A stretch of 64,000 bases of DNA from Sedimentitalea xiamensis (GCF_030164465.1 NZ_JASNJE010000014.1:1-64000), one strand, 5' to 3'; shown: positions 34,375 through 43,987, numbered from the stretch's first letter. The notes: generated from the letters alone by a model not told the origin. A program made the numbers and translations.

Positions 34375-34467
34375 AAGGGCTTTCGAAAGCCCTTTCTCAA
34401 GACGCTTGAAGCGTCTTGTTACGCGGGTTGCAACCCGCGTTGCCAAGGCATTTCGAAATGCCTTGGC
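34374..34467. repeat. Array of four consecutive perfect palindromes
   Basis: Four adjoining inverted repeats with unrelated sequences: 34374-34395 (22 bp, centre TTTCGAAA), 34398-34418 (21 bp, CAAGACGCTT-G-complement), 34421-34440 (20 bp, ACGCGGGTTG-complement) and 34442-34467 (26 bp, again centred on TTTCGAAA). Each is flawless and they are separated by only 1-2 bases. As RNA they would form four hairpins in the trpB leader. No long T-run follows, so simple termination is not the obvious role. Confidence 0.85.
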
Positions 34468-34522
34468 TTGCTCTCGACCGTCGCGCGTTCTAGGACAGGA
34501 GAAACCCATCGAAAGGTGCGCA

Positions 34523-35755
34523 ATGGCCAACGATCTCTTTAACTCCTTCATGACCGGCCCCGATGAAAACGGGCGGTTCGGCAAGTTCGGCGGGCGGTTC
34601 GTCAGCGAAACGCTGATGCCGCTAATCCTGAGCCTCGAAGAGGAATACGAGAAAGCCAAGACCGATGACAGTTTCTGGGCCGAGATGAACGACCTCTGGA
34701 CCCATTATGTCGGTCGCCCGAGCCCACTTTATTTCGCGGAGCGCCTGACGACCCATCTGGGTGGCGCGAAAATCTATCTCAAGCGGGACGAACTGAACCA
34801 CACCGGCGCGCACAAGATCAACAACGTACTCGGCCAGATCATCCTAGCGCGGCGCATGGGCAAGACCCGCATCATCGCCGAAACCGGCGCCGGGCAGCAC
34901 GGGGTCGCCACCGCCACGGTCTGCGCCAAGTTCGGGCTGAAATGCGTGGTCTACATGGGCGCACATGATGTGGAGCGGCAGAAACCCAACGTGTTCCGGA
35001 TGCGCCTTCTCGGTGCCGAAGTGATCCCCGTCACCTCTGGGCGCGGCACATTGAAGGACGCGATGAACGACGCGCTGCGCGACTGGGTCACCAATGTGCG
35101 CGACACTTTCTACTGCATCGGCACCGTCGCCGGGCCGCACCCCTATCCGGCGATGGTGCGCGATTTCCAGAGCATCATAGGCAAGGAAGCCAAGGAACAG
35201 ATGCAGGCGACCGAGGGTCGTTTGCCCGATACGCTGGTCGCCGCCATCGGCGGCGGATCTAACGCCATGGGCCTGTTCTTTCCCTTCCTCGACGATCCGT
35301 CCGTCAACATCATCGGCGTCGAGGCCGGCGGCAAGGGCGTGAACGAGAAGATGGAGCATTGCGCCTCGCTTACCGGCGGCCGCCCCGGCGTACTGCACGG
35401 CAACCGGACGTATCTCCTGCAGGACGAGGACGGGCAGATTCTCGAAGGATTTTCGATTTCCGCCGGGCTCGACTATCCGGGCATCGGGCCGGAACATTCC
35501 TGGCTGCACGATATCGGACGCGCGCAATATGTCAGCATCACCGATGCCGAGGCGCTGGAAGCGTTCCAGCTCTGTTGTCTCCAGGAAGGCATCATCCCGG
35601 CGCTGGAGCCCAGCCACGCGTTGGCGCATGTGATGAAGATCGCCCCGGAACTGCCCCGGGATCACCTGATCTGCATGAACATGTGCGGGCGCGGCGACAA
35701 GGACATCTTCACCGTCGCCAAGGCGCTCGGCTTCGGGATGGAGGAAAAGGACTGA
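34523..35755 (+). CDS. trpB: Tryptophan synthase beta subunit
   Basis: A 410-residue PLP enzyme condensing indole and serine. The PLP lysine segment is '[15 protein letters not shown]'. Other motifs are '[16 protein letters not shown]', '[15 protein letters not shown]' and the C-terminal '[19 protein letters not shown]'. The ATG at 34523 ('MANDLFNSF') has GAAAGGTG upstream; the open frame extends back through the palindrome array, but that part is not protein-like. Its partner trpA is about 7 kb away on the other strand. Confidence 0.98.
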   Translation: MANDLFNSFMTGPDENGRFGKFGGRFVSETLMPLILSLEEEYEKAKTDDSFWAEMNDLWTHYVGRPSPLYFAERLTTHLGGAKIYLKRDELNHTGAHKINNVLGQIILARRMGKTRIIAETGAGQHGVATATVCAKFGLKCVVYMGAHDVERQKPNVFRMRLLGAEVIPVTSGRGTLKDAMNDALRDWVTNVRDTFYCIGTVAGPHPYPAMVRDFQSIIGKEAKEQMQATEGRLPDTLVAAIGGGSNAMGLFFPFLDDPSVNIIGVEAGGKGVNEKMEHCASLTGGRPGVLHGNRTYLLQDEDGQILEGFSISAGLDYPGIGPEHSWLHDIGRAQYVSITDAEALEAFQLCCLQEGIIPALEPSHALAHVMKIAPELPRDHLICMNMCGRGDKDIFTVAKALGFGMEEKD

Positions 35756-35794
35756 CTTCGGGCGTCCCACCCCAAGCCGGCGCGTGATCGCGGC

Positions 35795-35828
35795 GCCCTC
35801 CCCGCCACAATCTTGTGGCGGGGAGGGC
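35795..35828 (+). terminator. 34-bp perfect hairpin after trpB
   Basis: GCCCTCCCCGCCACAA pairs perfectly with TTGTGGCGGGGAGGGC around a 2-base centre. It is very stable but lacks a T-run, so it could be a terminator, an RNA-stabilising element or a dispersed palindrome. The rest of the gap to 36032 shows no gene. Confidence 0.5.
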
Positions 35829-36032
35829 CGACTTCGCTCCGGCCGGTCCTCAGCCTCGCGCGGCTTCTTGGCGGCGCGCAGACGCCCGAAGATACCGTCC
35901 GCCGGATCCATGTCTTGCTGACGCAGCCGGGGCCGAACGGGCTGAGCAACCCGGCTGCGGTCAGCGGCGGGCTGAGCGTTCCGCGCGGCCGTCAGGTTGA
36001 TCGCAGCCGATGCGGCAAGACCAGGGTCTGCT

Positions 36033-36416
36033 TCAGCCCGTAGGCAGCGCGTGGCTTTGCAGCACCGACAGCGGCACGATGTCCAGCGCCCGTTTGTGGG
36101 TCGCGGCCAGGTTGACCCGGGGCGCGCAGCCTTCGTCATGCGCCTGAAGGAAGCGTGCTGCGCAGAGGCACCAGTGATCGCCCGCCTTCAGACCAGGGAA
36201 ATTGAACTCCGGCCGGGGCGTGGACAGGTCGTTGCCGACATATTTCGAGTACGCCAGGAATTCGGCCGTCATCACCGCGCAGACCGTGTGGCTGCCGTGA
36301 TCGGCCTTGCAGGTGTTGCAATGCCCGTCGCGGAAGAACCCCGTCACCGGGTCGCCGGAACAGGAGGCCAGCGCCGCGCCCAGAACGTTCACACTGTCTA
36401 CCGGTTCCATCGCCAT
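36033..36416 (-). CDS. DUF2237-family protein
   Basis: A 127-residue protein matching the DUF2237 pattern: 'NVLGAALASCSGDPVTGFFR', 'GHCNTCKADHGSHTVCAVMT', 'EFLAYSKYVGNDLSTP' and 'GDHWCLCAARFLQAHD'. Several conserved cysteines suggest metal binding. Function is unknown in the family. It is followed on the same strand by nothing close; the upstream gene is a serine hydrolase with a 5-base gap, so the two are likely co-transcribed. Confidence 0.85.
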   Translation of the reverse strand: MAMEPVDSVNVLGAALASCSGDPVTGFFRDGHCNTCKADHGSHTVCAVMTAEFLAYSKYVGNDLSTPRPEFNFPGLKAGDHWCLCAARFLQAHDEGCAPRVNLAATHKRALDIVPLSVLQSHALPTG

Positions 36417-36421
36417 CTCTC

Positions 36422-37594
36422 CTACAGGCCGTCCGCGATCCGGCGGAACATCTCCACATTGGCGTCGTTCACGCCGGGGTCGCGGAAATTCCGGTCGGCC
36501 CCGGTGGTCGCGATGACGACGCCCCTAGCCTGATCAATATAGAGATATTGCCCGTAGATGCCACGCCCCATGAATTCGCCGTCATGGGCGCCCTTGGGAA
36601 TCCACCACTGGTAGCCATAGCCGATCTTGCCTTGTGCGGTCGGCGCGCTCGGCGCGGTCGAAGCCGCGATCCAGTCGGCGGGCACCACCTGTCTGCCGCC
36701 ATATTGTCCGTTCTGCAGGATCATCTGTCCGAAGCGGGCATAGTCCCGCGTCGTCAGGTTCAGCCCGCCGAGGACAAAGGCGGTGCCGGTGCCGTCGGTC
36801 AGGTAATAGCCGTCGTATTCCTGTCCAAGCGGGGCGATGATCTTCTCGGACAGCAACTCGGCCACGCCGCGCCCGGTTGCGCCCCGGATCACCATGCCGA
36901 TCACATGGGTATCGATGGACACGTATTGCCACTGTTCGCCGGGAAGGGCGAAGGTTTCGGAAAAGCTGGCGGCGAAGTCGTCCAGCGTTCCACCCAGGGC
37001 CACCACCCGGCCCATGCGGTTGATGTCGGACCCCTTGTCCATGTAATCCTCGTCGAACACCACGCCGCTCGCCATGTTCAGCACGTTGCGGATGCTCGCC
37101 CCGTCATAGGCGGTTCCTGTCAGTTTCGGCGCGTATTTCGTCACCGGATCGTCCAGCGACGCGATCGCGCCTTCGTCGAGCAGAACCCCGAACAGGGCGG
37201 ACAGGTAGCTCTTGGCGATCGACCAGGATATGCGGCGATCGTCGGGCGCGGTGCCAAGGAAATATTCCTCGTACCGGATCTCGCCATCCTTCATCACGAG
37301 GAGCGAGGTCACGCTGCGGTCGCTGATCCACTGCGCGGTTCCGTCCGGCAGCGCGGTTTCCGGCCCATAGGCCAGTTCGCTTGTCGCCAGCGGTCCGCGC
37401 GGAACGGGTGCGGTCAGGAACGCCTGGTCCATGTGCGAGAAGTTCTGCACGATATTGTCTGCGGAAAAGAGCGAATTCACCGCCATCAGGCGGGTCAGTT
37501 CATCGCGTTTCCAGACGCCGGCGACGATGGCGGCCAACAGGAGTGCGGCAAGTATCCGCCCGAGCCATTTTCCAAAGGTGCGCAACGGGATCAT
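36422..37594 (-). CDS. Beta-lactamase-fold serine hydrolase
   Basis: A 390-residue protein with an N-terminal membrane helix or uncleaved signal (residues 11-27) and a class-C-type serine hydrolase domain. The nucleophile motif is Ser-Ile-Ala-Lys (125-128) and the second motif Tyr224-Val-Ser226. A third motif may be near 'MGRGIYGQYLYID'. The closest type appears to be 6-aminohexanoate-dimer-hydrolase/EstB-like enzymes rather than a true beta-lactamase. It is probably periplasmic and anchored. The substrate is unknown. Confidence 0.85.
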   Translation of the reverse strand: MIPLRTFGKWLGRILAALLLAAIVAGVWKRDELTRLMAVNSLFSADNIVQNFSHMDQAFLTAPVPRGPLATSELAYGPETALPDGTAQWISDRSVTSLLVMKDGEIRYEEYFLGTAPDDRRISWSIAKSYLSALFGVLLDEGAIASLDDPVTKYAPKLTGTAYDGASIRNVLNMASGVVFDEDYMDKGSDINRMGRVVALGGTLDDFAASFSETFALPGEQWQYVSIDTHVIGMVIRGATGRGVAELLSEKIIAPLGQEYDGYYLTDGTGTAFVLGGLNLTTRDYARFGQMILQNGQYGGRQVVPADWIAASTAPSAPTAQGKIGYGYQWWIPKGAHDGEFMGRGIYGQYLYIDQARGVVIATTGADRNFRDPGVNDANVEMFRRIADGL

Positions 37595-37735
37595 CCTTTC
37601 CGTCCGGTGTCAGAAACAGGGTTCGGTTCCGCTATGCAATGCAAACGGCGGGGCATCAAGAGGGGCATTGGCGTCCATGAAGGCCGGCCCGGTGCCGAAC
37701 CGGGGGCAGCGTCGAACCGGTCGGGCGGCGCGGCG

Positions 37736-38416
37736 CTACCTGAACCGTTCGACCAGCCGTTGAAGCGCCGACCGCGTGTCGGCTTCCGGCTCCGGGGGGG
37801 CGGGTTCGGGGTCCGCAGTCCGGGCCTTGGGGCCAGTCGATGAACGCGGCGGCGCCGTGCGCAGGGCCACCGCGTTCATGAACCGGCCGGGGTCGCCTTC
37901 GGCAAGGTCGGCCGCGCCCTCGGAAATGCCGCGCAGCAGATCGTCGAGCCAGTCGCGATCGGCCTTGGAAAAATCGTGCAGCACATAGTGGGAGACCAGA
38001 TCCTTGCGGCCCGGATGCCCGATCCCCAGTCGCACGCGGCCATAGTTTTCACCGATATGGGCATGAAGCGAACGCAACCCGTTGTGGCCCGCATGGCCGC
38101 CGCCTGTCTTCACACGGGTCTTTCCCGGCGCGAGATCCAGTTCGTCATGCAGCACGATCACATCGTCCGGTTCCAGCTTGTAGAACCGCATGGCTTCGCC
38201 GACCGATTGCCCGGAATTGTTCATGAAGGTTTCGGGCTTGAGCAGCAGAACCTTTTCCCGCCCCAGCCGGCCTTCGGCGACCTGTCCCTGGAACCTGGCC
38301 TTCCAGGGGCCAAAGCCGTGGTCGGCGGCGATCCGGTCGACGGCCATGAACCCGATGTTATGTCGGTTTCCCGCATATTTCGGGCCCGGATTTCCCAGTC
38401 CGACGATCAGTTTCAT
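37736..38416 (-). CDS. pth: Peptidyl-tRNA hydrolase
   Basis: A 226-residue enzyme that releases peptides from stalled peptidyl-tRNA. Motifs are '[20 protein letters not shown]' (catalytic His), '[14 protein letters not shown]', '[20 protein letters not shown]' and 'HNGLRSL'. The C-terminal ~40 residues are a Pro/Glu-rich extension typical of alphaproteobacterial forms. It is downstream of rplY on the same strand, the usual rplY-pth pair. Confidence 0.97.
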   Translation of the reverse strand: MKLIVGLGNPGPKYAGNRHNIGFMAVDRIAADHGFGPWKARFQGQVAEGRLGREKVLLLKPETFMNNSGQSVGEAMRFYKLEPDDVIVLHDELDLAPGKTRVKTGGGHAGHNGLRSLHAHIGENYGRVRLGIGHPGRKDLVSHYVLHDFSKADRDWLDDLLRGISEGAADLAEGDPGRFMNAVALRTAPPRSSTGPKARTADPEPAPPEPEADTRSALQRLVERFR

Positions 38417-38504
38417 GGCGCATCCTATCCCGTTTGACAGTCCGTGTGATGCCTTGAAACGCGCCTTGAATCCAGCCCCGGATGGGGGTGGACGCCCGGA
38501 GCAA

Positions 38505-38535
38505 GAAAAAACGGGGCCGCAGAGGACCCCGTTTC
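38505..38535 (-). terminator. Rho-independent terminator of rplY
   Basis: On the minus strand AACGGGG pairs with CCCCGTT over a 10-base loop and runs into TTTTTT. It lies between rplY and pth. Confidence 0.88.
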
Positions 38536-38557
38536 GGATGGACCGCTTGTGGCGGTA

Positions 38558-39205
38558 TCAGTTTTCCGCGTTGGTCGCTTCGGCTTCGCCGGCGGCGACC
38601 TCTTCGGCATCCTCTGCGCTCCCGGCGGACCGCAGGCCCGAAGGTGCTGAGACGTTGGCGATGACGAAGTCACGGTCGATGGTCGGCTTGGCCCCTTCGG
38701 GAAGCTTGACCGACGAAATCGTGATGCTGTCGCCGATGTTCATTTCGGACACGTCGATGGTGATGTGATCGGGGATATCGCCCGCGGTCACGACCAGTTC
38801 CACCTCGGGACGGACGAGCGTCAGGACGCCGCCCTTCTTCAGGCCCGGAGACACGTCCTGACCAACCACGTCCACGTGAATGAACAGGCTGATCTTGGTG
38901 GTGCGCCGCAGGCGCATCAGGTCCAGGTGCGTCGGCAGGTCCTTGACCACGTCGCGCTGCACGTCGCGGCAGATGACGCGGACGTCGTCATGCCCGTCGA
39001 CCTTCAGGTTGAACAGGGTCGACTTGAACCGGCCGTCGCGCAGGCGCTTCAGCAGGGTGTTGAACGGGATGTTGATCGGCAGCGGGTCCGTGTCGCCGCC
39101 AAAAACGATTCCGGGAACCATGCCGTCGCGGCGTGCCTGACGAGCGGCGCCCTTGCCTGTCCCCGTCCGTTCCTCGGCGTGAAGATCTGGGATCTCTCCG
39201 GCCAT
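38558..39205 (-). CDS. rplY: 50S ribosomal protein L25/Ctc (bL25)
   Basis: A 215-residue long-form bL25, with the N-terminal 5S-rRNA-binding domain ('[20 protein letters not shown]') and a C-terminal TL5-like domain ('[20 protein letters not shown]'). An acidic Ala/Glu tail follows. The ATG at 39205 ('[12 protein letters not shown]') has a GGAGAAATAC upstream. A terminator separates it from pth. Confidence 0.96.
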   Translation of the reverse strand: MAGEIPDLHAEERTGTGKGAARQARRDGMVPGIVFGGDTDPLPINIPFNTLLKRLRDGRFKSTLFNLKVDGHDDVRVICRDVQRDVVKDLPTHLDLMRLRRTTKISLFIHVDVVGQDVSPGLKKGGVLTLVRPEVELVVTAGDIPDHITIDVSEMNIGDSITISSVKLPEGAKPTIDRDFVIANVSAPSGLRSAGSAEDAEEVAAGEAEATNAEN

Positions 39206-39358
39206 TGTATTTCTCCAAGTGTTAGGGCAGGGATCCTCCAAGGCTGTATCCCCGCGTGAAGCCGCGCATATAGACCGGATGCGGGCGCTTGAAAAGGGCA
39301 AAACCGCCGCTTCCCCGACAGCCCGCCGGGGCCGGATGGTGCTGTCCCGGCCTGGCGT

Positions 39359-39709
39359 CTAGCCCAGGGAGTCCTGCGCGCCGGCCTCGTCCGTCACCTG
39401 CACCATGTCGCCGCTGCGGACAATGCTGAACCGTGCCTCCGGCGCGCCGGGCAGCGTGATGCGGGCGCGTTCGCCATCGGACAGTTGCAGCACCAGCCGG
39501 GCAGGGTCGCGGGGGGCGTCGGCATCGGTGTAGAAGGCGACGATCTCGAAATCGTCGCCCGTGGTCTCGGTGTAATAGACCGACAGGGCGGTGCCGCTGG
39601 ATTGCAGCGAGGCGCCGGCCAGCGGCTCGCTGACGGTGGCGGTTTCTGCCATCGCGGCCGGGGCGGCGAGGGCAAGGGTCAGGAGGGTGGCGGCGGCTGT
39701 ACGGAACAT
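39359..39709 (-). CDS. Small secreted hypothetical protein
   Basis: A 116-residue protein with a clear signal peptide ('MFRTAAATLLTLALAAPAAM' then A/E cleavage near residue 21). The mature part is a short beta-rich domain ('LSVYYTETTGDDFEIVAFYT', 'LVLQLSDGERARITLPGAPE'). No family was recognised. It is divergent from a LysR gene with only 98 bases between them, so it may be under that regulator's control. Confidence 0.75.
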   Translation of the reverse strand: MFRTAAATLLTLALAAPAAMAETATVSEPLAGASLQSSGTALSVYYTETTGDDFEIVAFYTDADAPRDPARLVLQLSDGERARITLPGAPEARFSIVRSGDMVQVTDEAGAQDSLG

Positions 39710-39769
39710 GATGGCTCTCCGAAATGAAGTTGCGGTTTGATGAAGCTCATATCGGGTCGGCAAGGTAAT

Positions 39770-39804
39770 AATGGAAATCGATCTTCATTATGGTTATCAT
39801 AACC
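39770..39804. promoter_or_regulatory. Two dyads between divergent genes, candidate LysR operator
   Basis: 39770-39789 (AATGGAAATCGATCTTCATT) is a near-perfect palindrome (8 of 10 pairs). 39792-39804 (GGTTAT-C-ATAACC) is perfect. Both lie within 40 bases of the LysR start codon. Confidence 0.45.
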
Positions 39805-39807
39805 CAT

Positions 39808-40722
39808 ATGGATTTAAGGCGCGCCGATCTCGGTCTCCTCGTGTCGCTGGACAGGCTGCTCGCCCGGCGCAGCGTCACCGCCGCCGCCCGCGATCTCGGA
39901 CTCAGCCAGCCGGCGCTGTCGGCGCAGCTGGCCCGGCTCAGGGATCTGTTCGGCGACGAGCTTCTGGTGGGCAATGCCCATGGCATGACCCCGACCGCCC
40001 GCGCCGAGGCGCTGCGCGCGCCCCTGCACGAGGCGTTGCAGGCGCTGGATGCGCTGATCGCGGGCCGGTCCGAATATGATCCGATGACCGATGACCGCGC
40101 CTTCCGCATCGCCGGTGCCGACCTGGCGCATGGGCTGGTCCTGCCGCTGCTGCTGCGCGGCCTGCCGGAGGTTGCCGCCGCTGCCTCGCTGGTGGCGCTG
40201 CCGCTGCCCGACGATCCCGCCGCCGCACTGGAAAGCGGTGCCGTCGATCTGATCGCCGCCGGGCCCAACGTGGTGCCGCAGGCGCTGCCCTCGCGCCGGC
40301 TGTTCGAAAGCGGCTACCGGGTGATCTGGCGCGACGATCATCCGCGGATCGGAACCGGGCTGTCGCTGGCGGAGTTCTGTGCCGAGGATCACATCGCGGT
40401 CTCGGTCGGCGACCGGTTCGTGCCGCCGATGATCGATGCCGACCTGCGCCGGAAAGGCTCGTCCCGGCGTATCGTCGCCACCGTCACCGAATTCCTCGTC
40501 GTGCCGGCGATGATCCGCAATTCCGACTGCCTGGCCGTGGTGCCCGAACCGCTGACCCGGCTGCAAAGCGCCGGGCTGCGCTGCGCCCCGGCGCCGATGC
40601 CGGTGCCCGCCCTGTCCCTGCATCTGGTCTGGCATCGGCGAATGAAGGACGACCCGGCACATGCCTGGATGCGCAGCTACATCGTGGCCCGTTGCCGGGA
40701 ATTCGCCCGGACAACCGGCTGA
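39808..40722 (+). CDS. LysR-family transcriptional regulator
   Basis: A regulator of about 304 residues. The HTH is 'RSVTAAARDLGLSQPALSAQ' and the linker 'LARLRDLFGDELLVGNAHGM' is typical of the NodD/LinR-like subgroup. The effector domain follows. The ATG at 39808 ('MDLRRADLGLLV') was chosen over one at 39790 that lies in the dyads. It is convergent with the lldD-like gene, so its target is more likely the divergent secreted protein or a distant locus. Confidence 0.9.
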   Translation: MDLRRADLGLLVSLDRLLARRSVTAAARDLGLSQPALSAQLARLRDLFGDELLVGNAHGMTPTARAEALRAPLHEALQALDALIAGRSEYDPMTDDRAFRIAGADLAHGLVLPLLLRGLPEVAAAASLVALPLPDDPAAALESGAVDLIAAGPNVVPQALPSRRLFESGYRVIWRDDHPRIGTGLSLAEFCAEDHIAVSVGDRFVPPMIDADLRRKGSSRRIVATVTEFLVVPAMIRNSDCLAVVPEPLTRLQSAGLRCAPAPMPVPALSLHLVWHRRMKDDPAHAWMRSYIVARCREFARTTG

Positions 40723-40742
40723 GTCCCGCCCCGGACCGCGCC

Positions 40743-41906
40743 TCAGGCCCAGCGGCCGGCGAAATCCTCGGGGATCAGCAGGTGGTCGCGGGTCAGCTTC
40801 TTCACGTCGGTGACGCCGCAGAGTCCCATCGACAGGTCCAGTTCCTTGTGGATCACCTCCAGCGCCCTGGTCACGCCGTCCTCGCCCATCGCGCCGAGCC
40901 CGTAGATATAGGCGCGCCCGATATAGGTGCCCCTGGCACCCATCGCCAGCGCCTTCAGAACGTCCTGGCCCGACCGGATGCCGCTGTCCAGATGCACCTC
41001 GATCTTGTCGCCCACCGCCTCGACGATCTCCTCCAGCACCCGGATCGAGCTCAGCGCACCGTCGAGCTGCCGTCCGCCGTGGTTGGACACGATGATCGCG
41101 TCGGCCCCCACGTTCAGCGCTTCGCGCGCGTCGCGCACGTCGAGGATACCCTTGATGATCAGCGGCCCCTCCCACATCTTGCGGAATTCGCGGATGCGGT
41201 CCCAGTCCAGCGCCTGGTCGAAGGATTCATTGGTCCAGTTGCCCAGCGAGGACGGGTCCTTCACCCCCTTGGCATGGCCGACGATATTGCCGAAGAACCG
41301 CCGCTTGGTGCCCAGCATGCCCAGGCCCCATTGCACCTTGGTCATCATGTTGGCGACCGACTTGACGGTCAGCTTGGGCGGGGCGGACAGGCCGTTCTTC
41401 AGATCCTTGTGGCGCTGGCCGAGAAGTTGCAGATCGACCGTGATGACGGCGGCCGAACACTTGGCCGCCTTGGCCCGGTCGAACAGCCGCTGCATGAAAT
41501 CGTCGTCCTTCAGCGTGTAGACCTGAAGCCAGAACGGTTTGCTCGTGTGCTCCGCCACGTCCTCGATCGAACAGATCGACATGGTGGACAGTGTATAGGG
41601 CACGCCGAATTTCTCGGCCGCCCGTGCCGCCTTGATCTCGCCGTCGGCGCATTGCATGCCCGTCAGCCCGACCGGGGCCAGCGCGACGGGCATCGTCACG
41701 TCCTGCCCGATCATCCGGCTGGCGGTGCTGCGCCCGGTCATGTCGATGGCGACCCGCTGGCGCAGGCGAATGTCGGCGAAATCGCTGCTGTTGTCGCGAA
41801 AGGTCTGCTCGGTCCAGCTGCCGCTTTCGGCATAGTCATAGAACATCCGCGGCACGCGCCGCTCGTAGATGCGTTTCAGATCGTCGATATTGGTGATAAC
41901 GGGCAT
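40743..41906 (-). CDS. lldD: FMN-dependent alpha-hydroxyacid dehydrogenase (L-lactate dehydrogenase type)
   Basis: A 387-residue TIM-barrel flavoenzyme. Its motifs are 'RVPRMFYDYAESGSWTEQTF' at the start, 'PVALAPVGLTGM', 'LQVYTLKDDDFMQRL' and the active-site signature 'VSNHGGRQLDGA' with 'VHLDSGIRSGQDVLKALAMG'. It oxidises L-lactate or a related 2-hydroxyacid to the 2-oxoacid. LldD-type membrane association is possible. It stands alone; the exact substrate is uncertain. Confidence 0.9.
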   Translation of the reverse strand: MPVITNIDDLKRIYERRVPRMFYDYAESGSWTEQTFRDNSSDFADIRLRQRVAIDMTGRSTASRMIGQDVTMPVALAPVGLTGMQCADGEIKAARAAEKFGVPYTLSTMSICSIEDVAEHTSKPFWLQVYTLKDDDFMQRLFDRAKAAKCSAAVITVDLQLLGQRHKDLKNGLSAPPKLTVKSVANMMTKVQWGLGMLGTKRRFFGNIVGHAKGVKDPSSLGNWTNESFDQALDWDRIREFRKMWEGPLIIKGILDVRDAREALNVGADAIIVSNHGGRQLDGALSSIRVLEEIVEAVGDKIEVHLDSGIRSGQDVLKALAMGARGTYIGRAYIYGLGAMGEDGVTRALEVIHKELDLSMGLCGVTDVKKLTRDHLLIPEDFAGRWA

Positions 41907-41983
41907 GGCTCGGGTCTTTCCGGATTATGACCCCGGCACACTGCCAATTCGGAACCGAAGGCGCAACATGGCAGTTGCCGCAA

Positions 41984-42799
41984 TCAGGCGTGGGCAAACG
42001 TCACGGACAGGCCGGACAAGGGAATGCCTTCGATCCGGGTGGACCAGGTTTGGCCGGGGGCGATGGGGGCGGCATCGGTGAGAGTGCCGGTGGTCACGAC
42101 TTCGCCGGGATCGATCGGCGCGGCATCTGGCGTCCGGGCGATTTCGGTCAGAAGGTATCGCAGCGCCTGCAAGGGACCGTCCAGGACATCGGCGCCTTTC
42201 CCGGTCAGGGTCGTCTTTGGCCCGTCAAGGGTGATCGAAAGATCCGACAATGGAGCGCCGCCATCGGACAGCAGCGGCGCCGGATCGCGGAACGGGCCGA
42301 GCAGCAGCCCGGCGTGCATTCCAAAGGCGGCGGCGGTGTCCGGGGCGCGGAATGTCCAGCCGGGGTAGAGCGAAAACACCAGTTCGAAGCCGTGGGCCAC
42401 GCCGTCGATGCAACCGGCAAGGTCTGCGTCGGTCATCGCCGCCGACGGAGACCGCGCAAAGCGGAAGGCGATTTCCGGTTCGATTCGAAGCTCCGGCAGG
42501 GCGGGCAGGGCGACAGACCCGCTATCCGCCGGCGGGAACCGCACTCCGTCACGATAGATCCAGCCCCAAATGGGAGCCGCGACGTTGTAGATGTCCCAGA
42601 TCGTCCTGTTGGTGAAGCCGATCTTGCGGCCCGCGGGCGTTTCGCCCCGCGCCAGCCGCAGCCGGTGAATCCGGGCCGCGATGTCATAGGCTCCTGCCAT
42701 CGTCAGGTCCGGGGTGACATTGGTCAGCGGATCGATCTGCCGTCCCGCGTCGAAAGCGGCCAACAGGCGTTGCGCCACCTCGTCCGCGTCGGGTGTCAT
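41984..42799 (-). CDS. 2-keto-4-pentenoate hydratase-like (MhpD/fumarylacetoacetase family) protein
   Basis: A 271-residue protein with the hydratase/decarboxylase layout: '[20 protein letters not shown]', '[10 protein letters not shown]', '[17 protein letters not shown]', '[16 protein letters not shown]' and '[15 protein letters not shown]'. Family members hydrate 2-hydroxypenta-2,4-dienoate or related acids in aromatic breakdown. Its start overlaps the trpA stop by ATGA, an unusual operon partner. No other ring-cleavage genes are nearby, so the real substrate is open. Confidence 0.8.
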   Translation of the reverse strand: MTPDADEVAQRLLAAFDAGRQIDPLTNVTPDLTMAGAYDIAARIHRLRLARGETPAGRKIGFTNRTIWDIYNVAAPIWGWIYRDGVRFPPADSGSVALPALPELRIEPEIAFRFARSPSAAMTDADLAGCIDGVAHGFELVFSLYPGWTFRAPDTAAAFGMHAGLLLGPFRDPAPLLSDGGAPLSDLSITLDGPKTTLTGKGADVLDGPLQALRYLLTEIARTPDAAPIDPGEVVTTGTLTDAAPIAPGQTWSTRIEGIPLSGLSVTFAHA

Positions 42800-43587
42800 G
42801 CGGAATGGGCACCATCCGCGAGCGATTTCACAAAGCCCAGAATCTCGTCGACCGGCTTGCCCGCGGCGATCTGGCCGACGATGGCGGATCCGACCACCGC
42901 GCCATCGGCGACGCCGGCGATGGCGCGGGATTTTTCCGGCGTGTTGATGCCGAAGCCGACGATGATCGGCAGGTCGGTCCGCGCCTTGATCCGCGCGACT
43001 TCCGGGGCGACGTCGGCCGCGTCGGCCTCGGCAGCGCCGGTGATGCCGGTGATCGAGACGTAGTAGACGAAACCGGAGGTGTTGGTCAGCACCTTGGGCA
43101 GGCGCTTGTCGTCCGTCGTCGGGGTGGCGAGGCGTATGAAGTTCAGCCCCGCCGCCTGGGCCGGAATGCAGAGTTCGGCATCTTCCTCGGGCGGCAGGTC
43201 GACCACGATCAGCCCGTCGATCCCGGCGGCCTTCGCCTCTTCCAGGAACCGGTCCACGCCCCGGCTGTAGATCGGGTTGTAATAGCCCATCAGGACGATC
43301 GGGGTGGTGTCGTCGGTGTCGCGGAAGGCGCGGGCCAGTTCCAGCGTTCGCGCCAGGGTCATGCCGGCATCGAGGGCGCGCTGCCCGGCCAGCTGGATCG
43401 TCGGCCCGTCCGCCATCGGGTCGGTGAAGGGCAGGCCGAGTTCGATGATGTCCACACCGGCACCGGGCAATCCCTTGACCACGGCAAGCGAGGTTTCGAA
43501 ATCCGGGTCCCCCGCCATGACATAGGAAACGAAGGCTTTCCTGCCTTGCGCTTTCAGCGCGGCGAATTTGGCGTCGATACGGGTCAT
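42796..43587 (-). CDS. trpA: Tryptophan synthase alpha subunit
   Basis: A 263-residue TIM-barrel enzyme that cleaves indole-3-glycerol phosphate. Motifs are '[16 protein letters not shown]', '[20 protein letters not shown]' (catalytic Glu and Asp), '[12 protein letters not shown]' and '[14 protein letters not shown]'. The ATG at 43587 has AAGGAAA upstream. It is separated from trpF-trpB by about 7 kb and reversed in strand, and is coupled to a hydratase gene. Confidence 0.97.
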   Translation of the reverse strand: MTRIDAKFAALKAQGRKAFVSYVMAGDPDFETSLAVVKGLPGAGVDIIELGLPFTDPMADGPTIQLAGQRALDAGMTLARTLELARAFRDTDDTTPIVLMGYYNPIYSRGVDRFLEEAKAAGIDGLIVVDLPPEEDAELCIPAQAAGLNFIRLATPTTDDKRLPKVLTNTSGFVYYVSITGITGAAEADAADVAPEVARIKARTDLPIIVGFGINTPEKSRAIAGVADGAVVGSAIVGQIAAGKPVDEILGFVKSLADGAHSA

Positions 43588-43716
43588 GCTCGGGTTTCCT
43601 TCTGGCTTCGCACTGCCATGCCAAAACCGCCGGTGGAAATCAATGCACGTCATGCAGGGCCGGTATCGTCGCCACCGGGTTTCCGGGCGCACGATCGCCC
43701 GGCAGGGGCGGAAACG

Positions 43717-43745
43717 AAAAACCCCCGAAGCCAGGCTGCGGGGGT
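43717..43745 (-). terminator. Rho-independent terminator of rpsU
   Basis: On the minus strand ACCCCCG pairs with CGGGGGT over an 11-base loop and is followed by TTTTCG. Confidence 0.85.
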
Positions 43746-43780
43746 CGTCGATTTTCGTGTCAGAAAACACCTGGAATGAC

Positions 43781-43987
43781 TTACATCATCCCTTCGCGCT
43801 GCGCTTTCTTCCGAGCCAGCTTGCGGGCACGCCGAATCGCTTCGGCCTTCTCGCGCGCTTTTTTCTCGGACGGCTTCTCGAAATGCTGCTTGAGCTTCAT
43901 TTCGCGGAATACGCCTTCACGCTGCAGTTTTTTCTTCAGGGCGCGAAGCGCCTGATCGACATTGTTGTCGCGAACACTAACCTGCAT
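43781..43987 (-). CDS. rpsU: 30S ribosomal protein S21 (bS21)
   Basis: A 68-residue, highly basic protein ('[20 protein letters not shown]', '[20 protein letters not shown]', '[17 protein letters not shown]'). It is a small-subunit component contacting the anti-Shine-Dalgarno region. AAAGGTGG lies before the ATG. It is divergent from the COQ9 gene and has its own terminator. Confidence 0.97.
   Translation of the reverse strand: MQVSVRDNNVDQALRALKKKLQREGVFREMKLKQHFEKPSEKKAREKAEAIRRARKLARKKAQREGMM

Noticed and set aside
34226-34522. N-terminal extension of trpB through the palindrome array
   Set aside because: The open frame only exists because the palindromes lack stop codons; the residues are not TrpB-like and trpB has its own start.
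42793-43779. Plus-strand frame of 328 codons opposite trpA
   Set aside because: Antisense shadow of a clear trpA gene.
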